NCBI RefSeq assembly: GCF_000024985.1
Contig: NC_013523.1
Span: 1,488,001 to 1,552,000, forward strand
Length of the DNA: 64,000 bases
Direction of reading: 5' to 3'
Source of the DNA: Sphaerobacter thermophilus DSM 20745
GTDB lineage: Bacteria > Chloroflexota > Chloroflexia > Thermomicrobiales > Thermomicrobiaceae
Part shown: positions 50,332 to 60,419 of the stretch, one piece after another
How the letters are laid out: every line of letters begins with the position of its first letter
How positions within the stretch are numbered: position 1 is the stretch's first letter
Position numbers and translations under genes: made by a program
Notes under the pieces: generated by a model
The model's database searches: none
Seen by the model: the letters and a program-made list of their open reading frames with translations, nothing else
Told to the model about the DNA's origin: nothing

Positions 50332-51891
50332 CTAGCCGGTCGACTCCTGCGACTCGGCCTCGTCGGCCTCTTCCTCCGCGGGAGCGGCCGACGGCTCCTC
50401 AGCCGCGCCTACCGTCACCGCGGCCCCATCCTCGGGGGCTGCTTCCGCGGACGCGTCCTCCGCGTCCTGGGTCTCCTGCGTGTCCTGCGTGTCTTCCGTG
50501 TCCGCAGTCTCGTCGTCCTCAGACTCTGCGGCTGCCTGCTCGGGCTCGGCGGCAACTCCCGCCTCTGCCCGGGCGAGAACCTCGGCGGCCTCACCGATGA
50601 CGGCACCCCGCCCCTCGGTGACCAGCTCGACCAGCCGCTCCATGACCTTGCGGTCCTTCAACTCGGACATCAGCAGGTCAGTGAAGTAGGGGCTGGAGTA
50701 GATCTGGCGCATCTGCTCGGGATTCTGCGACTGATTGGACAGCCGCTCGATCTCGGCCGTCAGGTCCTCTGCGCCGATGTCGATGCCTTCGGCCTCGGCG
50801 AAGGCCTCCAGCACCAGCGTATTGCGGAGCCGGCGGACGGCATCCTCCCGCCGCGACTCCTTGAACTCCTCCAGGGTCTGCCCTTCGAAGCGGAGGTACT
50901 CCTCAAGGCTGCTGCCCTGCTGGGTCAGCCGGGTGCGAAGCTGCTCCACCTCCCGGTCGAGCTGGCTCGTCACCATCGCCTCGGGGATTTCCAGTGTCGC
51001 CTGCTTCGCCAGCGCCTCCACAGCCTGCTCGTAGAACTCGGCCCGCGCCGCCAGTGCGCGGCTGCGCAGCAGATCCTCGCGGATCGCCGCCCGCAGTTCG
51101 TCCAGCGTCTCGTAGTCGCCGACGCTCTTGGCGAGGTCGTCATCCAGCTCGGGCAGTTCCCGCTCCTTGACCTCGTTGAGCGTCAGGCGATAGTGCAGGG
51201 TGGTACCGCGGATCTCCGGGCTGACCTTCTCATCGTTTTCTTCAAAAGTGATATCGAACTCGGCGGTCTCCCCCGGGTGCAGCGACTTGATCGCCTCTTC
51301 GATCTCGGGGAAGAGGCTGCTCTCACCCAGTACGAAGTCCGCACCCCGCAGCGGTTCCTGGAACGGCTCGCCGTCGCGGGTCACCTCCAGGTCGATGATG
51401 ACCTGGTCCCCATCGTTCGGCGTGCGCTTTTCGGCGGGCTCCACCCAGACGGCGTTCGCCCGCTGCACGTCGGCCAGCGCCTCATCCACGTCCGCGTCGG
51501 TCACCTCGACCTCGCGCGGATCGAGCCGGATGGCACGGTAGTCGCCGAGGTCAACCTCGGGATAGACCTGGACCTCAACCCGGAAGCCGACCGGCTCGTC
51601 CTGGTAGATATCCACCTCGGGGTCCGAGACCGGGATCAGGTTCTCCTGGTCGAGCGCCCGGCGATACAGCGTGTCCATGATCTCGCGCTGGGCTTCCTCG
51701 ACCAAGACCTCGCGCCCGAGCCGCTGCTCGAGGATGAACCGCGGTGCCTTGCCGGGACGGAAGCCCGGAATCCGCACCTGCTGGTTCACCCGCCGGAACG
51801 CGCGGTCCAGCGCCTGGTTGAATTCATCCGGGTCGGCGACGATGTCCAGTCGCACTGAGCTCTGCGGCAGCTTCTCGACCGATACTCTCAC
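50332..51891 (-). CDS. tig: Trigger factor with extended acidic tail
   Basis: A 519-residue ribosome-bound chaperone. The ribosome-binding motif is [17 protein letters not shown] near residue 44; the FKBP-like PPIase domain spans about residues 150-240 ([18 protein letters not shown]...[16 protein letters not shown]); the helical substrate-binding domain follows to about residue 430. The last 80 residues are an extra Glu/Asp/Ala/Thr-rich tail with repeating [12 protein letters not shown]-like units, absent from most trigger factors. GTG at 51891 has GGAG 8 bases upstream. First gene of the tig-clpP-clpX operon. Confidence 0.93.
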   Translation of the reverse strand: MRVSVEKLPQSSVRLDIVADPDEFNQALDRAFRRVNQQVRIPGFRPGKAPRFILEQRLGREVLVEEAQREIMDTLYRRALDQENLIPVSDPEVDIYQDEPVGFRVEVQVYPEVDLGDYRAIRLDPREVEVTDADVDEALADVQRANAVWVEPAEKRTPNDGDQVIIDLEVTRDGEPFQEPLRGADFVLGESSLFPEIEEAIKSLHPGETAEFDITFEENDEKVSPEIRGTTLHYRLTLNEVKERELPELDDDLAKSVGDYETLDELRAAIREDLLRSRALAARAEFYEQAVEALAKQATLEIPEAMVTSQLDREVEQLRTRLTQQGSSLEEYLRFEGQTLEEFKESRREDAVRRLRNTLVLEAFAEAEGIDIGAEDLTAEIERLSNQSQNPEQMRQIYSSPYFTDLLMSELKDRKVMERLVELVTEGRGAVIGEAAEVLARAEAGVAAEPEQAAAESEDDETADTEDTQDTQETQDAEDASAEAAPEDGAAVTVGAAEEPSAAPAEEEADEAESQESTG

Positions 51892-51929
51892 CTACTCCAC
51901 CCTTGTCACAGCACGGATTCACCCGCCGG

Positions 51930-51940
51930 ATTATAGCAGA
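51930..51940 (-). promoter_or_regulatory. Extended -10 promoter of tig-clpP-clpX
   Basis: On the minus strand TGCTATAAT places a perfect TATAAT at 51935-51930 with a TG extension. The -35 region is poor. Transcription should start near 51923, about 30 bases before the tig GTG. Positioned by sequence only. Confidence 0.6.
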
Positions 51941-52078
51941 GCCCTTTTGCTCCAAACCATCGCGCCATGGGGGACCGGCTCATGGACGACATCGAGTGCC
52001 GGGCCGCCCGGTACCAAAGCCGCCGCGCCCCCGGCAATGGCGGGGCACGGCGGCTCATGGGCAACGGCGACCAGTTGG

Positions 52079-52351
52079 TCAGGGTCGCGTTAGGGTGAAC
52101 CCCTCTTGCCCCGGCACATCCTGGTAGTCGATGATCACACCATCGAGCGGGTCCATCAGGACCTTCGGGATGATGATCACCGGCTGCCCGTCCCGCTCGA
52201 CCACCTGGTCGTCTTCCTGGGGCCAAGCCAGGGCAAGACCGAGGTCACCGCTGTCGTCCACCACCAGGGTGATGCCCTGTCCAGGCTGCGGGTTGCTGGC
52301 CTCGCGGATCGCCTCAAGCTCGTCCAGCGCCCGCTCTGTCACTTCAATCAC
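52079..52351 (-). CDS. IscA/HesB-like protein without cysteines
   Basis: A 90-residue protein with the fold pattern of A-type iron-sulfur carriers: VTERALDELEAIREA, ITLVVDDSGDLGLALA, IIIPKVLMDPLDGVIIDYQDVPGQEGFTL. The three cysteines that bind the cluster in IscA are all missing, so it cannot act as a conventional carrier. Such cysteine-free members may be structural or bind another metal. GTG at 52351 has GGAGGGAG upstream. It is a single gene between tig and a divergent kinase-like gene. Confidence 0.72.
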   Translation of the reverse strand: MIEVTERALDELEAIREASNPQPGQGITLVVDDSGDLGLALAWPQEDDQVVERDGQPVIIIPKVLMDPLDGVIIDYQDVPGQEGFTLTRP

Positions 52352-52541
52352 GAAAAGACTCCCTCCATACGTCCTGGCGCCCGTTCAGGCGCGACCGCAC
52401 GAGAACATCCGACGCGCGGGATCCGTGCCACCACTCCCGGCGGCACGTAGCGTGCCTAGGATCCGCCACTGTTCGGTACACTTGTCCCTGAAACGCTGTG
52501 ACAGCGCCGCATCGGGCGTCCGCCCCAATCCGGGATCTGCT

Positions 52542-53345
52542 ATGACCGACCTCCTCCCACGCAACCGCACCGACCGTGACGGAAACGCTCCGGGGATCCC
52601 CCCGAGACTCGCTCCAGCCGATAGATGCACCTGGCGTGCCCCGGATGACGTCATCCTCGACCTCCTCCGGCGCGGGCGTATCACCGACTGCGAACTCGTG
52701 CCCTGGGGCTCGAACTACACCTTCGCGGTTCGCCTCGAGCACGACGATCACCCGCCGACCGTCGCGATCTACAAGCCGCGGGACGGCGAGATCCCACTCT
52801 GGGACTTCCCCACCGGAACGCTCTACCGCCGGGAGTACGCGGCGTTCCTGGTCAGTTGCATGCTCGGGTGGTATTTCGTGCCGCCCGTCGTGATCCGCGA
52901 TGGGCCTCACGGTATCGGCACGGTGCAGCTCTACGTGGAGCCCGCCCGCGGGGTACACGACGGGGAGGTTCGCGACAACTTCACGAGCCAGTTGCAGCGC
53001 ATCGCGCTCTTCGACCTCATCACCAACAACGCCGACCGCAAGGCGAGCCACTGCTTCGTCGGCGCTGACGAGCCGCAACTGTGGGGCATCGACCACGGTC
53101 TCACGTTCCACGTCCATCCCAAGCTGCGCACCGTGATCTGGGACTTCTGCGGACAACCGATCGCGCAGGAGTTGCTGGAGGCGATGGAAGCCCTGGAGCG
53201 GGAGGCAGACCGTGTGCGCGCCACACTCCGGCCATACCTCACCCGGCAGGAGGTCGAGATGTTTCTCCGCCGGGTCGCCGCGCTGCGGGAGGCAGGCATC
53301 TTCCCCCACCTCAACCCGCGGCGGAACATCCCCTACGGCTGGTAG
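52542..53345 (+). CDS. SCO1664-type phosphatidylinositol-kinase-like protein
   Basis: A 267-residue protein of the SCO1664 family, related to PI3/4-kinase and HipA-like catalytic folds. The putative ATP-binding lysine is in VAIYKPRDGE near residue 76; the catalytic loop is DLITNNADRKASHCFV with the Asp and Asn; and WGIDHGLTFHV is the DxG-like metal motif. Substrate is unknown; bacterial members are often near F420 or mycothiol-type genes, which I do not see here. The start ATG has no strong Shine-Dalgarno. It is divergent from the IscA-like gene, and its stop precedes the cox promoter by 25 bases. Confidence 0.75.
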   Translation: MTDLLPRNRTDRDGNAPGIPPRLAPADRCTWRAPDDVILDLLRRGRITDCELVPWGSNYTFAVRLEHDDHPPTVAIYKPRDGEIPLWDFPTGTLYRREYAAFLVSCMLGWYFVPPVVIRDGPHGIGTVQLYVEPARGVHDGEVRDNFTSQLQRIALFDLITNNADRKASHCFVGADEPQLWGIDHGLTFHVHPKLRTVIWDFCGQPIAQELLEAMEALEREADRVRATLRPYLTRQEVEMFLRRVAALREAGIFPHLNPRRNIPYGW

Positions 53346-53670
53346 GCGGCTCGCCAAGAGAGGAAACTCTTGACCGAATTCGACGCTGTGCTACGATGAT
53401 GCTGCACGGCGCACGACCCCGCACGATCCGCACGCCGGAGAGGCCGATGCCGCGCGAGCTCGGGACACCCTGAGACGCGGGACGGGCACCGCCCACCGTC
53501 AGGGATATAGCTGGCGCGACGCGCCGAGCGCCGATTCGGCAGGACAGCGCAGGAGGGAGGCAGCAAGAAGAGCCTGGTAGCCTTGCCACCGTGGCAGGAT
53601 CGACGGTTCGCAGACTCTGATGCGGCCGGCAGCCGGGCAGCGAAGCCCGAGCCTGGTCAGGGGGGGTAGG
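53346..53670. other. Leader region of the cox operon
   Basis: After the promoter (53370-53397) comes a leader of roughly 265 bases without a convincing gene. It contains TGCCAC-C-GTGGCA (53584-53596), a perfect odd palindrome, and a hairpin CGGGC-AGCGAA-GCCCG (53634-53649) just before the coxG ribosome-binding site. Long structured leaders suggest post-transcriptional control. Confidence 0.5.
53370..53397 (+). promoter_or_regulatory. Promoter of the cox operon
   Basis: TTGACC (53370-53375) and TACGAT (53392-53397) are separated by 16 bases. Predicted start near 53404. It lies 25 bases after the stop of the kinase-like gene. Confidence 0.6.
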
Positions 53671-54114
53671 ATGAAAATCTCCGGTTCGTACACCATGCAG
53701 GCGCCGCGCGAGGCGATCTGGGACAAACTGATCGATCCCGATGCCATCGCCGGTTGCTTGCCCGGCGTCGAACAACTCGAGAAGGTCGGCGAAAACGAGT
53801 ACACCATGGCGATGACCGTGGGCGTTGGTCCGGTCCGCGGGACTTACTCGGGGAAAGTGTCGCTGGCCAACCTCAACCCGCCCGAGAGCTACGAGATGCA
53901 CATCGAGGGATCGGGCCGACCCGGGTTCGTCAAGGGCACGGGCATGCTCCGCCTGGCGGAAGGCGCCAACGGAGCGACCGAGATTACGTACGAGGGTGAC
54001 GTCGAGGTGGGCGGCCCCGTCGGCTCGGTTGCTCAGCGCATGCTTGGCGGTGTCGCCCGGCGCCTGGTCGAGCAGTTCTTCAGCTGCATCGAGAAGCAGA
54101 TCAGCGGCGGCTAG
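53671..54114 (+). CDS. coxG: CoxG-type protein (SRPBCC fold)
   Basis: A 147-residue CoxG-family protein. In Oligotropha carboxidovorans CoxG helps to anchor CO dehydrogenase to the membrane; relatives bind quinone-like lipids. The SRPBCC fold is visible: [40 protein letters not shown], then [14 protein letters not shown] and the C-terminal helix [21 protein letters not shown]. The C-terminal extension and membrane helix seen in longer CoxG proteins are absent. The ATG is preceded by GGGGGG. First gene of the operon, 56 bases before coxS. Confidence 0.85.
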   Translation: MKISGSYTMQAPREAIWDKLIDPDAIAGCLPGVEQLEKVGENEYTMAMTVGVGPVRGTYSGKVSLANLNPPESYEMHIEGSGRPGFVKGTGMLRLAEGANGATEITYEGDVEVGGPVGSVAQRMLGGVARRLVEQFFSCIEKQISGG

Positions 54115-54170
54115 AGCCGTCGCTGGCGCGGCGGTCTGATGGCATCCGCTCCAGTGCAGGAGGGAGATCG

Positions 54171-54665
<495 letters not shown>

Positions 54666-54728
54666 CGCGCGGGTCGCCGGACCACTCGGCGTCGCCCATC
54701 GGGTCCGTACCAGCCGAAGGAGGTTCCC

Positions 54729-57086
54729 GTGGCCGTCACGAAGATGTTCGGTGCCTCAGTCAAACGGCGGGAAGACCCCCGTATGATCACCGGCCGGGCC
54801 AACTACACGGACGACGTCCGCCTGCCCGGCATGCTGTCAATGGTGATCCTGCGCAGCCCCTACGCGCACGCCCGCATCAAGTCCATCAACGTCGAGAAGG
54901 CGCGCCAGATGCCCGGTGTGGTCGCCGTCTACACCGGCAAGGATCTCGTCGAATCCCTCGCTCCCGTCCCCTGCGCCTGGCTGCCGCCCAATTCCGACCT
55001 CAAGGTTCCGGAGTACCGCGCGCTCGCCGTTGACACTGTCCGCTACGTCGGTGACGGCGTCGCCGCCGTGGTGGCCGAGAACCGGTATCAGGCACAGGAC
55101 GCGGCGGCCGCGATCGAGGTCGAGTACGAGATGCTGCCGGCCGTCGTCGACCAGGAGAAGGCAACACAGGCGGGCGCGCCGCAACTGTATCCCGACGTGC
55201 CCAACAACACCGCGTTTGTCTGGCGCCTTGCCGGCGGCGACATCGACGCCGCGCTGCGCGACGCGGACGTGGTCGTCTCCCAGCGGCTGATCAACCACCG
55301 GCTGATCCCGACCGCCATGGAGACGCGCGCCGCCGTGGCCAACTACAATCCCGGCTCCGGTGAGCTCACGCTGTGGTGCACCAGCCAGAACCCGCACATC
55401 CATCGCCTGCTGATGTCGGCGGTCACTGGCATCCCGGAGACCAAGATCCGGGTCATCTCCACCGATGTCGGTGGCGGCTTCGGCTCGAAGATCCCCTTCT
55501 ACGCCGGGGAGATGATCGCAGCCGCCATCTCCAAGGACCTTGGACGGCCCGTCAAGTGGGTGGAGGACCGCCGCGAGAACTTTGTGGCTACCACCCACGG
55601 CCGGGATCACGTCGACTATGTCGACATTGCCGCCAAGCAAGACGGCACCATCACCGGAATTCGGGTCAAGGCCTACGCCAACATGGGCGCCTACCTTTCG
55701 ACGGCCGCGCCCGGTGTGCCCACCTGGCTGTTCGGCTTGATGCTCTCCGGCCCCTACAAGATCCCGAACATCAGCGTCGAGGTCCACGGCGTCCTGACCA
55801 ACACCACCCCGACCGACGCCTACCGCGGCGCCGGCCGGCCTGAGGCGACCTACATCCTTGAGCGGATGATGGATCTGGTGGCTGACCGGCTGGGTATGGA
55901 CCCGGTCGAGATCCGCCGCAAGAACTTCATCGCCAAGGAGGAGTTCCCGTACACCGTCGCCACCACGCTCGAGTACGACAGCGGCGACTACGAGGCCGCA
56001 CTCAATCGGGCACTGGAGATCGTCGGCTACGAGCAGTTCCGGAAGGAACAGGAAGCGGCGCGCCAGCAGGGACGGCTCCTCGGCATCGGCTTCTCCACCT
56101 ACGTCGAGGTCTGCGGCCTGGCACCGTCCCAGGCGGCGGGCGCGATGGGCTTCCAGGGAGGCCTCTGGGAGAGCGCGACGGTCCGCGTCCATCCCAGCGG
56201 CAAGGTATCGGTCTTCACCGGCTCCAACCCGCACGGGCAGGGTGAGGAGACGACCTTCGCCCAATTGGTAGCCGAGGAGCTGGGCGTGCCGCTGGACGAT
56301 ATCGAGATCGTCCACGGCGACACCGGCCGCATCCCCTTCGGCATGGGGACGTACGGCAGCCGCAGCACCGCGGTCGGCGGCACCGCGCTCATCTACGCCG
56401 CCCGCAAGGTCCGGGACAAGGGCGCCAAGATTGCGGCGCACTTGTTGGAAGTCTCCCCGGACGACATCGTCTTCGACCAGGGCCGCTACTACGTCAAGGG
56501 CGCGCCCGATCGGGTCAAGACCTTCCAGGAGGTCGCCGGCGCGGCCTACCTGGCCTGGAACATGCCTGAGGGCGTGACGCCGGGCCTGGAGGAAACCCAC
56601 TTCTTCGACCCGATCAACAACACCTATCCGTTCGGCACCCACGTCTGCGTGGTCGAAGTCGACCCGGCCACGGGCGAGGTGAAGTTCCTCCGCTACGTCG
56701 CGGTGGACGACGTCGGGAACGTCATCAACCCGATGATCGTGGACGGGCAGGTCCACGGCGGCATCGCCCAGGGGCTGGCGCAGGCGGTCTACGAGACGGC
56801 CGTCTACGACGAGAACGGCCAGCTCCTGTCCGGCTCGCTGATGGACTACGCCCTCCCCACCGCCAGCATGGTGCCGACGTACGAGGTCGATCGCACCGTC
56901 ACCCCGACGCCCGTCAACCCGATGGGTCTCAAGGGGGCCGGTGAGACCGGAACGATCGCATCGACGCCGGCGGTGGTCAACGCCATCATCGACGCGCTGA
57001 AGCCGTACGGCATCACGCATCTGGACATGCCCTTGACGCCGCAGCGGATCTGGAAGGCGATCCAGGAGTCGCAGAAAGGAAGCTGA
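54729..57086 (+). CDS. coxL: Molybdenum hydroxylase large subunit, form II CoxL type
   Basis: A 785-residue catalytic subunit of the xanthine oxidase family that binds molybdopterin cytosine dinucleotide. The active-site loop is AYRGAGR (residues 364-370), the form II signature; true form I CO dehydrogenases have AYRCSFR with the copper-bound Cys. The catalytic Glu is Glu739 in KGAGETGT. Other binding motifs include GGGFGSK near residue 250 and [15 protein letters not shown] at 54729 has AAGGAGG upstream. Substrate may be CO, an aldehyde or a heterocycle; form II enzymes have variable specificity. Confidence 0.95.
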   Translation: MAVTKMFGASVKRREDPRMITGRANYTDDVRLPGMLSMVILRSPYAHARIKSINVEKARQMPGVVAVYTGKDLVESLAPVPCAWLPPNSDLKVPEYRALAVDTVRYVGDGVAAVVAENRYQAQDAAAAIEVEYEMLPAVVDQEKATQAGAPQLYPDVPNNTAFVWRLAGGDIDAALRDADVVVSQRLINHRLIPTAMETRAAVANYNPGSGELTLWCTSQNPHIHRLLMSAVTGIPETKIRVISTDVGGGFGSKIPFYAGEMIAAAISKDLGRPVKWVEDRRENFVATTHGRDHVDYVDIAAKQDGTITGIRVKAYANMGAYLSTAAPGVPTWLFGLMLSGPYKIPNISVEVHGVLTNTTPTDAYRGAGRPEATYILERMMDLVADRLGMDPVEIRRKNFIAKEEFPYTVATTLEYDSGDYEAALNRALEIVGYEQFRKEQEAARQQGRLLGIGFSTYVEVCGLAPSQAAGAMGFQGGLWESATVRVHPSGKVSVFTGSNPHGQGEETTFAQLVAEELGVPLDDIEIVHGDTGRIPFGMGTYGSRSTAVGGTALIYAARKVRDKGAKIAAHLLEVSPDDIVFDQGRYYVKGAPDRVKTFQEVAGAAYLAWNMPEGVTPGLEETHFFDPINNTYPFGTHVCVVEVDPATGEVKFLRYVAVDDVGNVINPMIVDGQVHGGIAQGLAQAVYETAVYDENGQLLSGSLMDYALPTASMVPTYEVDRTVTPTPVNPMGLKGAGETGTIASTPAVVNAIIDALKPYGITHLDMPLTPQRIWKAIQESQKGS

Positions 57087-57090
57087 ATCG

Positions 57091-57954
57091 ATGTATCCGG
57101 CAGCTTTCGAGTATTACCGGGCAACGAGCGTCCCCGAGATCGTCCAGCTCCTGCAGCAGCACCCGGACGGCAAGATTCTCGCCGGTGGCCACAGCTTGCT
57201 CCCGTTGATGAAGCTTCGCCTGGCGGAGCCGGCCGCCCTGATCGACATCGGGCGCGTGCCGGACCTGTCCGGAATTCAGGACGCGGGCGACAGCATCGTC
57301 GTCGGAGCCACCACCACCTACTGGGATCTCCTGCAGTCGGAGGTCATCCGGCAGTCGCTGCCGCTGATCACCGAGGCGGCCAACGTAGTCGGCGACATCC
57401 AGGTCCGCAACCGCGGCACGCTGGGCGGCGCGATGGCCCACGCCGACCCGGCCGCGGACATGCCGGCTGTCGCCCTCGCGCTCGACGCCTCGATAAAGGT
57501 GGTTGGGCCGAGCGGCGAGCGGACCATCCCGGCGAGTGAGTTTTTCGTCGACATGTTCACTACCGCCCTCAACCCCGACGAGGTGCTCACCCAGATTATC
57601 TTCCCGAAGCCGCAGGGCACCTCCGGGCAAGCCTATGAGAAGTTCGCTCACCCGGCCTCAGGCTACGCGGTGGTCGGGGTCGCGGCCTTCGTGACGCTCG
57701 ACGGTGGCAAGGTCCAGACGGTACGTGTCGGGATCACCGGCGCCGGCACCGTCGCCAAGCGGGCCAGCGCGGTCGAGCAGGCGCTCGCCGGGCAGGAACC
57801 GACTGAGCAGGCCATCGAGAGCGCGTCCGCCCACGCCGCCGAGGGCCTGGAGTTGAACGGCGACATCTTCGCCTCGGAGGAGTACCGGGCGCATCTGGCG
57901 CGGGTTTTCACCCAGCGGGCGCTCTCGCGCGCCGTTGCGGCCGCGCGCGGCTAG
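57091..57954 (+). CDS. coxM: Molybdenum hydroxylase FAD-binding subunit
   Basis: A 287-residue FAD subunit that passes electrons to the acceptor. FAD motifs are KILAGGHSLLPLMKLRL near residue 27 and RNRGTLGGAMAHADPAADMPAV near residue 110, with the C-terminal CO-dehydrogenase-flavoprotein domain (FAHPASGYAVVGVAAFV). It starts 4 bases after the coxL stop and its ribosome-binding site lies in the coxL end. A strong hairpin follows 22 bases after the stop. Confidence 0.95.
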   Translation: MYPAAFEYYRATSVPEIVQLLQQHPDGKILAGGHSLLPLMKLRLAEPAALIDIGRVPDLSGIQDAGDSIVVGATTTYWDLLQSEVIRQSLPLITEAANVVGDIQVRNRGTLGGAMAHADPAADMPAVALALDASIKVVGPSGERTIPASEFFVDMFTTALNPDEVLTQIIFPKPQGTSGQAYEKFAHPASGYAVVGVAAFVTLDGGKVQTVRVGITGAGTVAKRASAVEQALAGQEPTEQAIESASAHAAEGLELNGDIFASEEYRAHLARVFTQRALSRAVAAARG

Positions 57955-57976
57955 CTCACCGACGCCGCACACGCAC

Positions 57977-58000
57977 GGGGGCGGCCGGTTGGCCGCCCCC
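57977..58000 (+). terminator. GC-rich hairpin after coxM
   Basis: GGGGGCGGCC and GGCCGCCCCC form a perfect 10-bp stem around a GGTT tetraloop, followed by GATTGTATCT. It probably terminates or attenuates, so that the accessory genes rely on their own promoter. Confidence 0.75.
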
Positions 58001-58148
58001 GATTGTATCTCCAGGGAGCCGGTGACGTAGCTGGCGACCGGAGAGCCCGACCGGCGGCGTCCGGCTCGCGTCATACTCGCACCGCTCGCCGAAACCGCTC
58101 GCCCGCTCCTGAGATGGTCACGGAACCGTGCGCTTCGGTGGGTCAGGA

Positions 58149-58159
58149 TTTGCTATCAT
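58149..58159 (+). promoter_or_regulatory. Extended -10 promoter before the MoxR gene
   Basis: TTTGCTATCAT has TATCAT at 58154-58159 with a TG extension (TGC at 58151-58153). The predicted start is near 58166. No -35 match is convincing. Confidence 0.45.
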
Positions 58160-58227
58160 TGAATACGGTGCCCTACGCACGGACGGAATGTCGGACCGGG
58201 AACCCCGGATTCCATGAGGTGATGTGC

Positions 58228-59124
58228 TTGGAACTCAACTCTGTTGAAGCGGTTCAGAAGGCGCTTGCCACCCAGCGGTACGTCTGCGAGGAGAGCCTCG
58301 CGACGGCGATCTTCCTTGCGCTGCGCCTGCCCAAGCCCCTGTTGCTCGAGGGTGAAGCCGGTGTCGGCAAGACGGAGGTCGCCAAGGTATTGGCGGCGAT
58401 CCTGGACACCGACCTGATTCGCCTGCAGTGCTACGAGGGACTCGACGTCAGCCACGCAGTCTACGAGTGGAACTACCCCCGCCAGATGCTGGCGATCCGC
58501 ATCCTCGAGGACAAGTCGGTCGCGCGCGATGAGGCCATGGAGGAGATCTTCAGCTCCGACTATCTCATCGAGCGCCCCCTCCTCCAGGCGGTTCGCCACA
58601 AGGGCAAGGCGCCGGTTCTGCTCATCGACGAGATCGACCGGGCCGACGAGGAGTTCGAGGCATTCCTCCTCGAGCTGCTGTCGGACTTCCAAATCACGAT
58701 TCCGGAGATCGGCACCATCCGGGCCGAGACGCCGCCGATCGTGATCATCACGTCGAACCGGACTCGGGAGCTGCACGACGCGCTCAAGCGCCGCTGCCTG
58801 TACCACTGGATCGACTACCCGAACGTCGAGAAGGAGCTGCGGATCATCACCGCCAAGGTGCCGGGGATCTCGGAGCGCCTCGCCCAGCAGGTGGCGGTCT
58901 TCATCCACCAACTGCGGCGGGAGGACCTCTACAAGCTGCCCGGCGTCGCCGAGACGCTGGATTGGGCTGCCGCGCTCCTGGCGCTCAACCAGCAGGAGCT
59001 GTCGACCGAGATCGCGTCGGCCACGCTCGGCGCCATCCTGAAGCACCAGGAGGACGTGCAGGCGATCCGGAAGAACAAGTTGGAGGCGCTCGTCTCGACC
59101 GCGACGGCGGCGAGCGGAAGCTAA
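58228..59124 (+). CDS. coxD: MoxR-type AAA+ ATPase (CoxD)
   Basis: A 298-residue MoxR ATPase. In carboxydotrophs CoxD helps insert sulfur and copper into the active site of CoxL. Walker A is LLEGEAGVGKTEVAKVLA, Walker B LLIDEIDRAD, sensor 1 IITSNRTRELHDAL, and the arginine finger is in the RRCLYHWIDYP segment. TTG at 58228 is chosen because GAGGTGAT, a near-perfect match to the 16S tail, lies at the right distance; an ATG 2 codons earlier (58222) overlaps that sequence. Its CoxE partner gene starts 6 bases after the stop. Confidence 0.9.
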   Translation: MELNSVEAVQKALATQRYVCEESLATAIFLALRLPKPLLLEGEAGVGKTEVAKVLAAILDTDLIRLQCYEGLDVSHAVYEWNYPRQMLAIRILEDKSVARDEAMEEIFSSDYLIERPLLQAVRHKGKAPVLLIDEIDRADEEFEAFLLELLSDFQITIPEIGTIRAETPPIVIITSNRTRELHDALKRRCLYHWIDYPNVEKELRIITAKVPGISERLAQQVAVFIHQLRREDLYKLPGVAETLDWAAALLALNQQELSTEIASATLGAILKHQEDVQAIRKNKLEALVSTATAASGS

Positions 59125-59130
59125 CGGACC

Positions 59131-60396
59131 ATGGCCACACCAGAGACCTTCGTCAATCGCGCCATCAGGTTCGGGCGCGCCCTGCGCCGGGCCGGGATCA
59201 ACACCACGTCCGGGCAGGTCATGGACTTCGTGCGCGCCGTCGAGCATATCGACATCGGCCGGCGGTCAGAATTCCGCGAGGCCGCTCGCGCCTGCCTCGT
59301 CACCCACCGGGACGACCTCGAGGTCTTCGACAAGATCTTCGATCTCTACTGGCGGGCCAAGCCGGACTTCACGGCTGAGGCCCCCGACGGCGTCCCGCCG
59401 GACGACGCCATCCCCTTCGAGGACGAAGAGGAGGGTGAGGGCGAGGGTGAGGAGCAGCAGGACGGCGCCGAGCGAGAGGGCGCCGAGGGTCGCCGTCGCC
59501 TGGAGATGGTAGAGTCGACCGACGAGGCGGCGGACCTCGATGATAGCGACAGCGAGTCCGACGTCTTCAGCTACAGCGCGGCGGAGATACTGCGCGAGAA
59601 GGACTTCGCCGACCTGACCGAAGAGGAGCTGGCCCAGACCCGCCGGCTGATGGAGCAACTTCAGTGGCGCCTGGGCAAGCGACGCTCGCGGCGGAAGGTC
59701 GCGTCACCCAAGGGGCGCTTCATCGACCCGCGCCGCACGATGCGCCGCAGCCTGCAAACTGCGGGCGTGCCGCTGCGCATCTCCCGGCGCCAGGTCAAGC
59801 TGAAGCCGCGCCAGCTGGTGGTGATCTGCGACGTCAGCGGCTCCATGGACCGCTACTCGCGGATCTTGCTCCAGTTCATCTACGCCATCGAGAACGGCAT
59901 GGCCCGGGTCGAGGCATTCGTCTTCGGCACGCGGCTCACCCGCGTCACCCGGCTGCTGCGCCACCGCTCGATCGACGAGGCGATGGAGCGTGTCGCGCGC
60001 GAGGTGCAGGACTGGTCCGGCGGGACCCGTATCGGACAGTCGCTTCAGACGTTCAACCAAGAATGGGCGCGCCGCGTGCTGCGCAACGGCGCTGTGGTAC
60101 TGATCATCAGCGATGGTTGGGACCGCGGCGACCCCGAGGTGCTGCGCCAGGAGATCGCGAAGCTCCAGCGCAGCAGCTACCGGCTCATCTGGTTGAACCC
60201 GCTCCTCGGCTCTCCGCGCTATGAACCGCTCACGCGGGGAATGCAGGCGGCCCTCCCGTACGTTGATGATTTCATGCCAGTCCATAACCTGGCGAGCCTC
60301 GAGGCGCTCGCGAAGCACCTCAGCAGCATCGACGACCATCGACCGGAACGGCGCCAACAGCCGTTGATGAGCGGCACGAGCTCGCCCGCGGCCTGA
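59131..60396 (+). CDS. coxE: VWA-domain protein (CoxE)
   Basis: A 421-residue protein with an N-terminal helical region, an acidic low-complexity linker (about residues 90-135, Glu/Asp/Gly repeats) and a C-terminal von Willebrand A domain with an intact MIDAS (DVSGSMD, Asp234; GGTRIGQSL supplies the Thr). It is the standard partner of the CoxD ATPase, acting in maturation of the molybdenum active site. The ATG follows the coxD stop closely with weak base pairing, implying translational coupling. Confidence 0.9.
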   Translation: MATPETFVNRAIRFGRALRRAGINTTSGQVMDFVRAVEHIDIGRRSEFREAARACLVTHRDDLEVFDKIFDLYWRAKPDFTAEAPDGVPPDDAIPFEDEEEGEGEGEEQQDGAEREGAEGRRRLEMVESTDEAADLDDSDSESDVFSYSAAEILREKDFADLTEEELAQTRRLMEQLQWRLGKRRSRRKVASPKGRFIDPRRTMRRSLQTAGVPLRISRRQVKLKPRQLVVICDVSGSMDRYSRILLQFIYAIENGMARVEAFVFGTRLTRVTRLLRHRSIDEAMERVAREVQDWSGGTRIGQSLQTFNQEWARRVLRNGAVVLIISDGWDRGDPEVLRQEIAKLQRSSYRLIWLNPLLGSPRYEPLTRGMQAALPYVDDFMPVHNLASLEALAKHLSSIDDHRPERRQQPLMSGTSSPAA

Positions 60397-60419
60397 CCCA
60401 GCACCTGAGGAGGTCCACC

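Noticed and set aside
53400-53560. Leader with CCTGAGA and AGCTGGCG reminiscent of a TPP riboswitch upstream of coxG
   Set aside because: The remaining conserved TPP blocks and helix pairings are missing, and no thiamine gene follows. I treat it as an unassigned structured leader.
54837-57020. Long open frame antisense to coxL
   Set aside because: The protein is a composition artefact of high third-position GC; no motif, no ribosome-binding site, and the coxL frame is unambiguous.
54729-57086. Calling the enzyme aerobic CO dehydrogenase outright
   Set aside because: The active-site loop is AYRGAGR (form II), not AYRCSFR; form II enzymes have uncertain or different substrates.
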